A stretch of 39,333 nt of DNA, taken from positions 1 to 39,333 of the forward strand of contig RZYC01000035.1 of NCBI GenBank assembly GCA_009930475.1. Direction: 5' to 3'. Positions 20,334 to 28,049 of this stretch are shown one piece after another. Every line of letters starts with the position of its first letter. Positions within the stretch are counted from its first letter, which is position 1. The stretch comes from Spartobacteria bacterium (GTDB lineage Bacteria; Verrucomicrobiota; Kiritimatiellia; RZYC01). The position numbers and the translations under genes were made by a program. The notes beneath the pieces were generated by a model. That model was not told where the DNA came from, made no database searches, and saw nothing but the letters and a program-made list of their open reading frames with translations.

Positions 20334-21296
20334 CTAACCAAGCATTTGCACAACAGAGTTGGGCAACGCATTGGCCTGTGCGAGCATGGCTGTACCCACT
20401 TGTACCAAAATCTGATACTTCGAATACTGTGTGGTCTCATATGCTACGTCCACATCACGGATTCGACTTTCGGTCGCGCGCACATTTTCTTCGTAACTGC
20501 GCAAACCGCTGAGTGTCTGATCCATTCGCTTCATCTCCGCACCGAGAATCGCGCGCTTGGAACTGACATAGTCGATAGCAATGTTTAACTTATCCACTGC
20601 GGCCTGAGCCAATGACTGAGTCGAGATACTCAGATTCGCACCGCAGATCACACTGGCCCACATGACCGCTTTTGGTCCGCCATCCGATCCCAGCAGGGTC
20701 ATATTAATAGAACCATAACTGTAGTTGGTATAGGATCCGATCACAGCAAAGTTGGTTGCAGTCAGGTTTACTTCATCTTCGGTAAAGGTCTGATTTCCGT
20801 CAGGTCCTACCTGAAGGCTTACCTTGCCTGCTTCCACGCCATCACCCGTCGCCGTAGCTATGCCTGTTCCTCCACGGAACAAGTACAACCCGTTGAACTT
20901 ACCGGCAGCGGTTGCGCCGCTTGTAATTCGGGTAATTTCCTTCTGCATCTGACCGAATTCCTTTTGCAGATTATCCCGGTCAACCTGACTTTTGGTTCCG
21001 TCATTGGCCATAATAGCCAATTCCGCCATACGTCCGGTCATATCCTGAATTTTCTGCAGCCAGGCATCTGCCGTGAGCAGATAATTCACTTTATTTTCCA
21101 CGTTCGTCGTTGCAGCCGAAGTATTTCTATACTGTGTCCGCAAACGTTCACTCATTGCCAACCCCGCCGGATCATCGCCGGCATTGGTAATTCGCAGCCC
21201 AGAAGAAAGCTTACTCATCGAGCCTCTGAGACTGGTGACATTCGCGGAATAGTTTTTCCAGACCGAAAAGGCCGGGATATTATTGTAGACTTGCAT
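20334..21296 (-). CDS. fliC: Flagellin (copy 1)
   Basis: This 320-residue filament subunit is exported by the flagellar type III system. The start at 21296 (MQVYNNIPAF) matches the second flagellin at 24004 and has AGGAGGA just upstream. The conserved N-terminal D0/D1 helices (SKLSSGLRITNAGDDPAGLAMSERLRTQ) and C-terminal helices (DVAYETTQYSKYQILVQVGTAMLAQANALP) are intact, while the central variable region is very short. It is closely related to copy 2, differing by a few short insertions. It is alone on the minus strand with a long leader of about 180 bases or more holding GGA hairpins, and ends at a strong terminator. Confidence 0.95.
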   Translation of the reverse strand: MQVYNNIPAFSVWKNYSANVTSLRGSMSKLSSGLRITNAGDDPAGLAMSERLRTQYRNTSAATTNVENKVNYLLTADAWLQKIQDMTGRMAELAIMANDGTKSQVDRDNLQKEFGQMQKEITRITSGATAAGKFNGLYLFRGGTGIATATGDGVEAGKVSLQVGPDGNQTFTEDEVNLTATNFAVIGSYTNYSYGSINMTLLGSDGGPKAVMWASVICGANLSISTQSLAQAAVDKLNIAIDYVSSKRAILGAEMKRMDQTLSGLRSYEENVRATESRIRDVDVAYETTQYSKYQILVQVGTAMLAQANALPNSVVQMLG

Positions 21297-21300
21297 TCTA

Positions 21301-21349
21301 TTCCTCCTTGAACTGTCTGTTCTGTTCCTCGTGGACCTCCATGGCCACG
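21301..21349 (-). promoter_or_regulatory. Leader hairpins with GGA motifs, candidate CsrA sites (flagellin copy 1)
   Basis: Read on the minus strand, one hairpin (arms 21349-21345 and 21334-21330, CGTGG/CCACG) displays ATGGAG in its loop. The ribosome-binding site itself lies in a small TTC/GAA hairpin (21312-21301) with AAGGAG as hexaloop. GGA in a hairpin loop, with one copy covering the Shine-Dalgarno sequence, is the established CsrA target form. The same design occurs before flagellin copy 2. Confidence 0.6.
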
Positions 21350-21466
21350 ATTGAAGCAACCCCCTCTTACCGGGGAAGCCAACAAAAGTTGACTTTGGCT
21401 TATGGACCCATAGTTCTGATTCCTCCTTCTTCGCTATGCCCGACTGTCGGGGTTTGCTTGACCCTA

Positions 21467-21493
21467 TTTTCGGTTTCTATCTCTATATATTAA
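21467..21493 (-). promoter_or_regulatory. Candidate sigma-28 flagellar promoter (flagellin copy 1)
   Basis: On the minus strand TTAA (21493-21490) is separated by 15 bases from ACCGAAAA (21474-21467), which matches 6 of 8 positions of the sigma-28 -10 box GCCGATAA; the -35 matches 3 of 4 of TAAA. Weak consensus evidence, but it is placed upstream of the leader. Confidence 0.3.
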
Positions 21494-21579
21494 ATATCGA
21501 CTCTATATCTTCCCGATTCGGCAAAGGTTGCCGTCATAATTTACTGGAATACTGAACCGAAGTTGCTAACCATAACGCC

Positions 21580-22833
21580 ATGAAAACACCTTCCATCCCG
21601 CGAATTTCTGCCGTTATGCTGACCTGCGGACGACCGGAACAATGCCGGCACTGCGTAGAAGCGAACGCCCGCGCCCTGGCCTCGCTTCCGGCGGAAATAC
21701 TGGTCATCAACAACACGGTATGCCCTCCGCCCACGTTTTCGGAGACGTCCCCCACCCCGGTCCGGCTGATTCAGAACCCCGTTGCCGGTGGTGCCGAAGC
21801 ACGCAATCTGGCACTGCTTCATGCCCGGGGAGACTATTTTCTGTTCCTGGACGATGATGCCACCATTTCCACCTCCATGATCCGGTCGGCCATGCAGGCT
21901 ATGGATTACGACGAAACCACCGGCATCGTCTGTTTTCGCGTAAACAATGCACAAACGGAGGAAGCCTCGCTGCTGCCCACGGTATTTCACGGCTGTGCGG
22001 TGATGATTCGACGTCAGGCACTGTCCGATGCCGGTGGCTACCCATCAAATTTTGGTTATTACGCAGAAGAATATGATATCGCTTTTCGCATCTTTTCTGC
22101 GGGTTATCGCATGAGACTGCTGAATACAGGCGAACGGGCACAGCATTTGCGTGTCGCTCAGGGCCGCAATCTAAGCCGGATTTTGCGGTTGCTTGTACGC
22201 AATAACAGTTTTGTCTGCGCCCGTTTTTTTAGCGGCCTTTTTTTGCAGGACGCCCTGATGGATGTGGTGCAGCGCTACCAGCTCATCTGCATCAAGGAAC
22301 ACATTCCCATGGCCTTTCGACAGGGGTTGGCTCTGCTTCCTCTCGCCTTATGGCGCGGATGGAATCAGCGACAGCCGCTCACAGAGAAACTTCGCGCCCA
22401 GATCACGCGAGAGCTGCTGTTTGACTCTTTTCTGGCGGAGCTCCCGCGTGACAGACATGTGCCGGTGCTCCTCTGCGGGACAGGTCGCTTTCCGCGACAT
22501 CATATCCGCCTGGTTCAGCAAGCCGGCCTCGCGGTGACGGCCTTTGCGGATTTCAATCCCTGCTGGCACGGGCAGACCATCCGCACGGTTCCGGTGTATA
22601 CTCCGCAGGAAGCACTTGCCGCATATCCCCGGGCACAATGGATCAACGGGTGCGCATCCTTAGCCGACAGCGCACAATGGCACGACCTGCTACAGGCCGA
22701 ATCACAGCTGCAGCACAGCCCCGTATCGGAAAAATCAACCGCCCCGAAGGAAGATTATGCACTGCAAAACCTGCCAGATCTATTTCAGTTCAACAATTTC
22801 TCCTGCTGCCGCAACAGGGCATCCTCGCACTGA
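21580..22833 (+). CDS. Family 2 glycosyltransferase with a C-terminal nucleotide-binding-like domain
   Basis: This 417-residue protein has an N-terminal GT-A domain (about residues 1-230): ISAVMLTCGRPEQ, VAGGAEARNLALLHARGDYFLFLDDDATIS with the metal-binding DDD, and a GYYAEEYDIAFR acceptor-side segment. The C-terminal part (about 285-370) reads VPVLLCGTGRFPRHHIRLVQQAGLAVTAFADFNP, a Rossmann-like beta-alpha-beta unit. It lies between the two flagellin genes and next to fliW, so glycosylation of flagellin is a reasonable guess, though a polysaccharide role with the nearby fucose genes is equally possible. No clear ribosome-binding site precedes the ATG. Confidence 0.8.
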   Translation: MKTPSIPRISAVMLTCGRPEQCRHCVEANARALASLPAEILVINNTVCPPPTFSETSPTPVRLIQNPVAGGAEARNLALLHARGDYFLFLDDDATISTSMIRSAMQAMDYDETTGIVCFRVNNAQTEEASLLPTVFHGCAVMIRRQALSDAGGYPSNFGYYAEEYDIAFRIFSAGYRMRLLNTGERAQHLRVAQGRNLSRILRLLVRNNSFVCARFFSGLFLQDALMDVVQRYQLICIKEHIPMAFRQGLALLPLALWRGWNQRQPLTEKLRAQITRELLFDSFLAELPRDRHVPVLLCGTGRFPRHHIRLVQQAGLAVTAFADFNPCWHGQTIRTVPVYTPQEALAAYPRAQWINGCASLADSAQWHDLLQAESQLQHSPVSEKSTAPKEDYALQNLPDLFQFNNFSCCRNRASSH

Positions 22834-22987
22834 TTTTATCTTTTCCCGTTATTATTCAAGGCGTTACACTTTTTTCCGTTTATTATCACTGTTCATCGAC
22901 ACCCTGCGGCATCTCGCCTGCTTACTACAAAACGACGCATCAGAAGATATACATGAGAGATAAAGGAAGAAGGACAACGAGGTAACC

Positions 22988-23536
22988 ATGAAAACATTGG
23001 TCAATCCATATCAGAGAAACAAGCAATCAGCAGCGACCGATACGCAGGCGATTGACCCGTATTCCAGACTGGTCGCTCTTCCGGTGCAGTCGGAAAACAT
23101 CTTTCATTTCCCCGAAGGCATTCCCGCCTTCGAAGATGTGAAAGAATTTGTCTTTCTGAGCAAACCGGATTCACGCCCGTTCATGTTCATGCAGGCACTC
23201 AATCCTCCGGATTTGAACTTTGTCTGCATTGATCCGTTTCTAGTACATCCGGAATATGCACCGCGTATCAGCAATGCGGATATTAAGGCACTGCATGTGG
23301 TTGATATCCATGACATTCTCGTTCTGGCTATCGTAACCATCAACCGTGATGTCTCGCAAACAACCTGCAATCTGCAGGGGCCGCTGGTCATTAACATGCA
23401 GACCCGTGTGGGCCGGCAGATGATCTGTGATGGACAGAACTACCCTGTTCGCTATAACATCTGGGATGCAATGGATCGCATTGAGCGACAGGAGCTCGAT
23501 GAACAGAAAGCAGCCTGCGCTGCAGACTACATGTAA
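22988..23536 (+). CDS. fliW: Flagellar assembly factor FliW
   Basis: This 182-residue protein binds flagellin in the cytoplasm and, when released, inhibits CsrA. The FliW core begins near residue 38 with IFHFPEGIPAFEDVKEFVFL and includes FMFMQALNPPDLNFVCIDPFLVHPEY and VVDIHDILVLAIVTINRD, followed by NLQGPLVINMQTRVGRQMICD, all typical of the family. The first 35 residues are an extra N-terminal extension. csrA follows 54 bases downstream and a flagellin follows that, the order expected for the FliW-CsrA-flagellin feedback module. GAGG lies 5 bases before the ATG. Confidence 0.95.
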   Translation: MKTLVNPYQRNKQSAATDTQAIDPYSRLVALPVQSENIFHFPEGIPAFEDVKEFVFLSKPDSRPFMFMQALNPPDLNFVCIDPFLVHPEYAPRISNADIKALHVVDIHDILVLAIVTINRDVSQTTCNLQGPLVINMQTRVGRQMICDGQNYPVRYNIWDAMDRIERQELDEQKAACAADYM

Positions 23537-23590
23537 CCGTACAGGAACACTAACAATTATAATCGCTTTATATAAGCCAGGGAGGGCAGC

Positions 23591-23842
23591 ATGCTCGTAC
23601 TGACAAGGAAGTCGGAACAAAGCGTAATGATCGGCAACAACATCGAAATTAAGATCTTGGCCGTACGCGGAGATCAGGTAAGCATCGGCTTCGATGCACC
23701 CGATGAAGTAAGTATCTATCGAAAAGAAGTCTATGATGCCATTCAGAAAGAAAACCGTCAGGCAAGACAGCAATCCGCCACCGCCGATTTAAGTGAACTG
23801 CAGAGCAAGTTCAGCACTTTTTTTGACCGCGCAACCAAATAA
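23591..23842 (+). CDS. csrA: Carbon storage regulator CsrA
   Basis: This 83-residue RNA-binding protein starts MLVLTRKSEQSVMIGNNIEIKI, continues VRGDQVSIGFDAP and has the VSIYRKEVYDAIQKEN segment. The N-terminal Leu4/Arg6 region and the VSIYRKE stretch form the two RNA-binding surfaces of the dimer. It represses translation by covering GGA-bearing hairpins at ribosome-binding sites. The C-terminal tail (about residues 58-83) is longer than in E. coli, as in species where FliW binds CsrA through a C-terminal extension. GGGAGGG lies 5 bases before the ATG. The flagellin downstream carries matching target hairpins. Confidence 0.97.
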   Translation: MLVLTRKSEQSVMIGNNIEIKILAVRGDQVSIGFDAPDEVSIYRKEVYDAIQKENRQARQQSATADLSELQSKFSTFFDRATK

Positions 23843-23904
23843 ATTTTATGAACAGAAAAAATAAACAATATGCAACCCCATGGGAGGTGTTCCGTAACTG
23901 ATGT

Positions 23905-24001
23905 TGGTTCCGCATTCGCAGGCCGGAGAGTGTGGGAACCAGGTTAAAAAACCGGTCTAGGGCAAGGACGCCCGAGTGAAAGCTAGATTCAAGGAGGAAT
24001 C
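23905..24001 (+). promoter_or_regulatory. Flagellin copy 2 leader with three GGA hairpins, candidate CsrA sites
   Basis: Hairpin 1 has a 7-bp stem (23905-23911 with 23935-23941) and CCGGAG in its large loop. Hairpin 2 is GGGC/GCCC (23960-23963 with 23970-23973) with hexaloop AAGGAC. Hairpin 3 is GATTC/GAATC (23986-23990 with 23997-24001) with hexaloop AAGGAG, which is the Shine-Dalgarno sequence itself, just before the ATG at 24004. Hairpins 2 and 3 match the known CsrA target shape closely; hairpin 1 is looser. Confidence 0.7.
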
Positions 24002-24003
24002 AA

Positions 24004-24993
24004 ATGCAAGTATACAATAACGTACCAGCGTTCTCAGTGTGGAAAAACTACACGTCGAATGTCTCAAGTCTCAGAAGCTCCATGTCAAAACTGTCGTCAG
24101 GTCTGCGTATTAATAACGCGGGTGATGATCCTTCAGGATTGGCTATGAGTGAACGTTTGCGGACGCAGTACCGTAACACCGCGCAGGCTGCAAATAATGT
24201 TGAGAATAAACTCAACTATTTGCAAACGGCCGATGCATGGCTGCAGAAAATACATGATATGATGGGCCGTATGGCCGAATTATCTGTGATGGCAAATGAT
24301 GGAACGAAAAGTCAGGTTGACCGTGATAATCTGCAGAAGGAATTCAGCCAGATGCAGAAGGAAATCACGCGAATTACCAGTGGTGCAACCGCATCCGGTA
24401 AGTTCAACAGCTTGTATCTGTTCCGTGGTGGAACAGGTATCGCAACCATGACTGGAGACAAAGTCAAGGGAGCAGGTCCTGAAGGTGCTCCTGGTAGCGA
24501 GTCAGTGCGCTTGCAGGTCGGCCCGGATAGCAACATGGTGTTCACTGAGGATCAGATTAATCTGACCGCAACGAACTTCATGGTCATTGGTTCCTATACC
24601 AATTACAGCTATGGATCGGTCAGCATGACACTGTTAGGATCCGGTGGCGGCCCCAAAGCCGTTCATTGGGCCAGTATCATCTCGGGACAGAACCTGAGTA
24701 TTTCCACACAGTCAGTGGCACAGGGCGCCGTGGATAAGATGAATATCGCTATCGACTTCATCAGTTCCAAACGCGCTATCCTGGGTGCTGAGATGAGACG
24801 GATGGATCACACATTGAGTGGTTTGCGGAGTTACGAAGAAAACGCCCGCGCGACCGAAAGCCGGATTCGCGATGTGGATGTAGCCTTCGAAACAACGCAG
24901 TACTCAAAGTACCAGATTCTGGTAAATGTCGGTACGTCAATGATGGCGCAGGCCAATGCTCTTCCGCAGGGCGTGCTCCAGATGCTCGGTTAA
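24004..24993 (+). CDS. fliC: Flagellin (copy 2)
   Basis: This 329-residue flagellin is highly similar to copy 1 over its whole length. It has the usual N-terminal (SKLSSGLRINNAGDDPSGLAMSERLRTQYR) and C-terminal (TTQYSKYQILVNVGTSMMAQANALPQGVLQMLG) coiled regions and a short middle with the same GGTGIAT segment. It differs by a small glycine/proline-rich insert near residue 160 (KGAGPEGAPGSE). It lies directly downstream of csrA with a 160-base leader carrying candidate CsrA hairpins and ends at a strong terminator. Two flagellins may both enter the filament or be used under different conditions. Confidence 0.96.
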   Translation: MQVYNNVPAFSVWKNYTSNVSSLRSSMSKLSSGLRINNAGDDPSGLAMSERLRTQYRNTAQAANNVENKLNYLQTADAWLQKIHDMMGRMAELSVMANDGTKSQVDRDNLQKEFSQMQKEITRITSGATASGKFNSLYLFRGGTGIATMTGDKVKGAGPEGAPGSESVRLQVGPDSNMVFTEDQINLTATNFMVIGSYTNYSYGSVSMTLLGSGGGPKAVHWASIISGQNLSISTQSVAQGAVDKMNIAIDFISSKRAILGAEMRRMDHTLSGLRSYEENARATESRIRDVDVAFETTQYSKYQILVNVGTSMMAQANALPQGVLQMLG

Positions 24994-25016
24994 CGCCGAA
25001 TTATTATACAAGCAAA

Positions 25017-25045
25017 ACACCCGGTTCGCCGGGTGTCTTTTTTTT
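25017..25045 (+). terminator. Rho-independent terminator of flagellin copy 2
   Basis: An 8-bp stem (25017-25024 with 25029-25036) closed by TTCG is followed by eight T residues (25038-25045), 24 bases after the flagellin stop. Confidence 0.95.
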
Positions 25046-25082
25046 AACTGCTCATCTTCTCATCCTGCCTATAAACGCAAAA

Positions 25083-25119
25083 CGGGATTGCTCAACTCAG
25101 CCTGAGTTAAACAATCCCG
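25083..25119 (-). terminator. Terminator hairpin after hydG
   Basis: The outer stem CGGGATTG/CAATCCCG (25083-25090 with 25112-25119) and inner stem AACTCA/TGAGTT (25094-25099 with 25103-25108) form a long hairpin. On the minus strand it is followed by TTTTGC. It lies about 30 bases beyond the hydG stop. Confidence 0.7.
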
Positions 25120-25148
25120 CAAACCAGCAGATTCTAAATTAGTGTAAT

Positions 25149-26648
25149 CTAAAAATACAGGTCGCGCTCGCCACTGCAGATGCGATCGTAATAGCTCTTG
25201 AAGGAGGTATAAAATTCCGGCTTCACCATTCCCCGCACTTCGTTCATTTCTTTCTCGATGACCGGGGCGCAGATTCGGATGGATTCGTCCGATGCAAAAT
25301 CATCCAGCCATTCTCTGAAGGTCAATATCGCATTGATCTTGCAGAATTTGCCTTCTTTGCCTGTCTTCAGCATGTCCATAATGCACCCGCCTGTACGACC
25401 GCAGCGATATCCCGCTGTACAGAAAGACGTGATGATGCCTTTGCCCGCTAAATCAACGATCAGTTCTTCCAGCGACCGTGTATCGCCGAGGATAAACTGC
25501 TGACGATCTTCTTCCTGCGCAGTATAGACGTCGCTGTAAGATCCAATACCAATACGCGTCGACGCATCAGTCTGCGTACATCCCAGAGGGATACAGCGAT
25601 CTCGTGTGGCCCTGTTTTCGCGGGCGGTTATAATAAGTCCCACATAGGGAACAGATAACCGGATCACAGTGATCAGTTTGTCAAAATCGTCATCGCTCAT
25701 ACGATTTTGCGGATGATTGGCCAGCGGCGAATTATGCGCAGGTTCCATGCGCGGGAAGGAAATGGTATGAGGTCCGATATTGTAGCGGGCTTCCAGCTCA
25801 CGAGCATGATAGAGGAGTCCCATCATTTCGTATTTCCAGCTGTATAAACCAAACAGTGCACCAATGCCCACATCGTCCACACCCGCCTCCAATGCCCGAT
25901 GCATACAGTATAAACGCCAGTGATAATCGCCTTTGACCGTATCGACGGGATGCACTTTGGAATACGTGTCCTTATGATACGTTTCCTGAAAAACCTGATA
26001 GGTTCCGATTCCCACATCGTGCAGCCGCTTTAAATCTTCTACGGGCAGCGGCGCCGCATTGATGTTCACTCGGCGAATCTGACCAAACCCCCGACGCGTG
26101 GGCTCTTTGACGCCATAGACCGTTTCAATGGTGTCGGCAATGTAATCGGTTGATGTTGACGGATGTTCACCATAAACCACAATCAGACGCTTATGACCGA
26201 TCTTCCCGGCCAAAACCCGCGTTTCCTCTTTCACTTCATCCATGGTCAGCACACGGCGGCGCAATTCACTGTTTTCCGAGTGAAAGCCGCAGTACGCACA
26301 GCGGTTTACGCATAAATTGGACATATACAAAGGCGCAAAAGTGACAATACGGTTGTCATACACATGGTGCTTAATCTTGCTGGCCGTCTGCTTCATTTCC
26401 TCGATCAAAACCGGATCGGTAACATTCAGCAGAGCCGCCGTCTCTTTGGGCTCCAGGGTCTCGATGGCCATGGATTTGGCCAGAATATCGCGGATGTATG
26501 ACGCATCCGGATTTTTTTGCGACTCCAAAAAACCGTTGATCTCGTCTTCCGGAATGAAATCTTTCCCATCTTTCAAATAGTGATCGGTTTGTGAACGACG
26601 CAATGCGTTGTTCATATATCCTTCTGTTGTATATCTAGCATCTTGCAT
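25149..26648 (-). CDS. hydG: [FeFe]-hydrogenase H-cluster maturase HydG (radical SAM), variant C-terminal cluster motif
   Basis: This 499-residue radical SAM tyrosine lyase would split tyrosine to p-cresol and deliver Fe(CO)(CN) units for the H-cluster. The SAM cluster motif CX3CX2C is at Cys113, Cys117 and Cys120 (NLCVNRCAYCGF). The conserved GPHTISFPR segment has His294, matching the histidine that holds the unique iron of the auxiliary cluster. The C-terminal motif is normally CX2CX22C. Here Cys410 and Cys436 are in place, but the middle position is Gly413 (FCTAGYRCGRTGGC), with extra cysteines at 416 and 422. Start supported by AAGGAG 6 bases before the ATG. It follows hydF after 142 bases holding three palindromic repeats. 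A divergent HydG-like paralogue is possible. Confidence 0.88.
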   Translation of the reverse strand: MQDARYTTEGYMNNALRRSQTDHYLKDGKDFIPEDEINGFLESQKNPDASYIRDILAKSMAIETLEPKETAALLNVTDPVLIEEMKQTASKIKHHVYDNRIVTFAPLYMSNLCVNRCAYCGFHSENSELRRRVLTMDEVKEETRVLAGKIGHKRLIVVYGEHPSTSTDYIADTIETVYGVKEPTRRGFGQIRRVNINAAPLPVEDLKRLHDVGIGTYQVFQETYHKDTYSKVHPVDTVKGDYHWRLYCMHRALEAGVDDVGIGALFGLYSWKYEMMGLLYHARELEARYNIGPHTISFPRMEPAHNSPLANHPQNRMSDDDFDKLITVIRLSVPYVGLIITARENRATRDRCIPLGCTQTDASTRIGIGSYSDVYTAQEEDRQQFILGDTRSLEELIVDLAGKGIITSFCTAGYRCGRTGGCIMDMLKTGKEGKFCKINAILTFREWLDDFASDESIRICAPVIEKEMNEVRGMVKPEFYTSFKSYYDRICSGERDLYF

Positions 26649-26680
26649 AATGAACTCCTTGGTTTCTCAAATTTTAACAG

Positions 26681-26757
26681 TTCCAATCATTGGAAGTTTC
26701 GTCTGGAAAAGTTCCAATCATTGGAACTTTTGTTTTGGAATGTTCCAATCATTGGAA
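26681..26757. repeat. Three palindromes in a 31-bp tandem array between hydF and hydG
   Basis: The 15-base palindrome TTCCAATCATTGGAA occurs at 26681-26695, 26712-26726 and 26743-26757, exactly 31 bases apart each time. The middle copy extends to a 25-base perfect palindrome (26707-26731). Spacers are related but diverged (each has GTTT/TTTT then TGGAA-like sequence). The 31-base step is close to three DNA turns, so sites would face one side of the helix. As RNA each copy would form a hairpin in the hydF-hydG message. Confidence 0.9.
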
Positions 26758-26790
26758 CGTTTGCTTTTCGTCCGGACAGATCGTTTTTTA

Positions 26791-28047
26791 CTAAAATGAC
26801 GTTCCTCCCATTTCATCACCCCACGCTTGCAGTGCGGATGGAAAGGGTGACAGCACCCGTTTCAGCACTCCCTGTGTTGCAGAGATGCAAACGCCATAAT
26901 TTGTGATCGAAACGCCCGCGTTTTCACATCGCTGAATGCGCGACAGCATTTCACGACGATTGTGCATACAGCCGCCGCACTGCACCGCCAGTTTATAATC
27001 GGCCAGATTTTCTGGAAAATCCCGTCCGGCAAAATGGTCGAATTTCAACGACGCACCTGTATACTGACGAATCCAGCGCGGAATTTTCACGCGGCCAATA
27101 TCGTCCTCTAAAGGATGATGACTGCATGATTCGGCAATAAGCACCTGATCCCCGTCTTTCAGCCGTTCCAACGCAACCGCTCCCGTCGCGTATTTACGCA
27201 GATCCCCTTTGATGCGGGCGAACAGAATGGAAAAGGTGGTGCAAGGAACGTGCGGCGGTGTATCGGCCACCATTTTCTGGACGACCTGCGAATCGCAGAC
27301 GGCCAGTGCCGGAGGAGTTTTCAGCTCCCGCAGCATGGCCGCATATTCGCGTTCTTTCACCACCATGACGGCGGCATCTCCGTCCAGTGCATCGCGAATG
27401 GTCTGTACCTGCGGCAGAATCAGGCGTCCTTTCGGAGCCTGTAAATCGATGGGTACAACCAGCATGATAATACGGCCCGGAGGAACCAGATCCGACACCA
27501 ATGGCGGCGGCTGCATAAAATCGTCCGGACAAATCTGCAGCAACTGCGTTTTGAACTGATTTCGGATCTGTTCCCGCTTCACGGGATCAATGGCTATGCA
27601 GCTGATCACCGATATATGCCGACTTTCATAAAGTGCGCTCATGGCTCCTGAAAGCAATTGTATATCCGACTTGTTGGCCATTACAATGACCGGCAGATTG
27701 CGCTCGCGGGCCTGACGCAGCACGTCTTCTTCGCAATCACCAAAATGCGCCCCGTCGGTCACCAGCACCACCACGTCCGCGCGATGAAAAACCTGCTGTG
27801 TTTTGCGCACCCGTTCACTACCTAAAATAGATTCGTCATCCAATCCCGCCGTATCGATGAGCAATACCGGCCCGACGGGTAACAGTTCGATGGCTTTTTC
27901 TACCACATCCGTAGTCGTCCCCGGTACGTCCGATGTGATGGATATGTCCTGATCCGCCAGGCAGTTGACAATGCTGGATTTCCCCACATTGGTGCGGCCG
28001 AAGAACGCAATATGCAGGCGATTTGATTTTGGAGTTGATTGTATCAT
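26791..28047 (-). CDS. hydF: [FeFe]-hydrogenase maturation GTPase HydF
   Basis: This 418-residue scaffold protein receives the di-iron precursor and passes it to apo-hydrogenase. The N-terminal GTPase domain has G1 GRTNVGKSS (from residue 17), G3 DTAGLDD and G4 NKSD. The C-terminal 4Fe-4S site shows CSH (Cys308, His310) and QCGGC (Cys357, Cys360), matching the CxH-x46-HCxxC pattern with the second histidine replaced by Gln356, a position known to vary. Only 2 bases separate it from the aspA stop, so the two are in one operon. Confidence 0.95.
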   Translation of the reverse strand: MIQSTPKSNRLHIAFFGRTNVGKSSIVNCLADQDISITSDVPGTTTDVVEKAIELLPVGPVLLIDTAGLDDESILGSERVRKTQQVFHRADVVVLVTDGAHFGDCEEDVLRQARERNLPVIVMANKSDIQLLSGAMSALYESRHISVISCIAIDPVKREQIRNQFKTQLLQICPDDFMQPPPLVSDLVPPGRIIMLVVPIDLQAPKGRLILPQVQTIRDALDGDAAVMVVKEREYAAMLRELKTPPALAVCDSQVVQKMVADTPPHVPCTTFSILFARIKGDLRKYATGAVALERLKDGDQVLIAESCSHHPLEDDIGRVKIPRWIRQYTGASLKFDHFAGRDFPENLADYKLAVQCGGCMHNRREMLSRIQRCENAGVSITNYGVCISATQGVLKRVLSPFPSALQAWGDEMGGTSF

Positions 28048-28049
28048 AG

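Noticed and set aside
22907-22922. Sigma-54-like promoter (CGGCAT, 5 bases, CTGCT) before fliW
   Set aside because: GG and GC are correctly spaced, but several consensus bases are missing and no activator gene is in view. Not strong enough to list.
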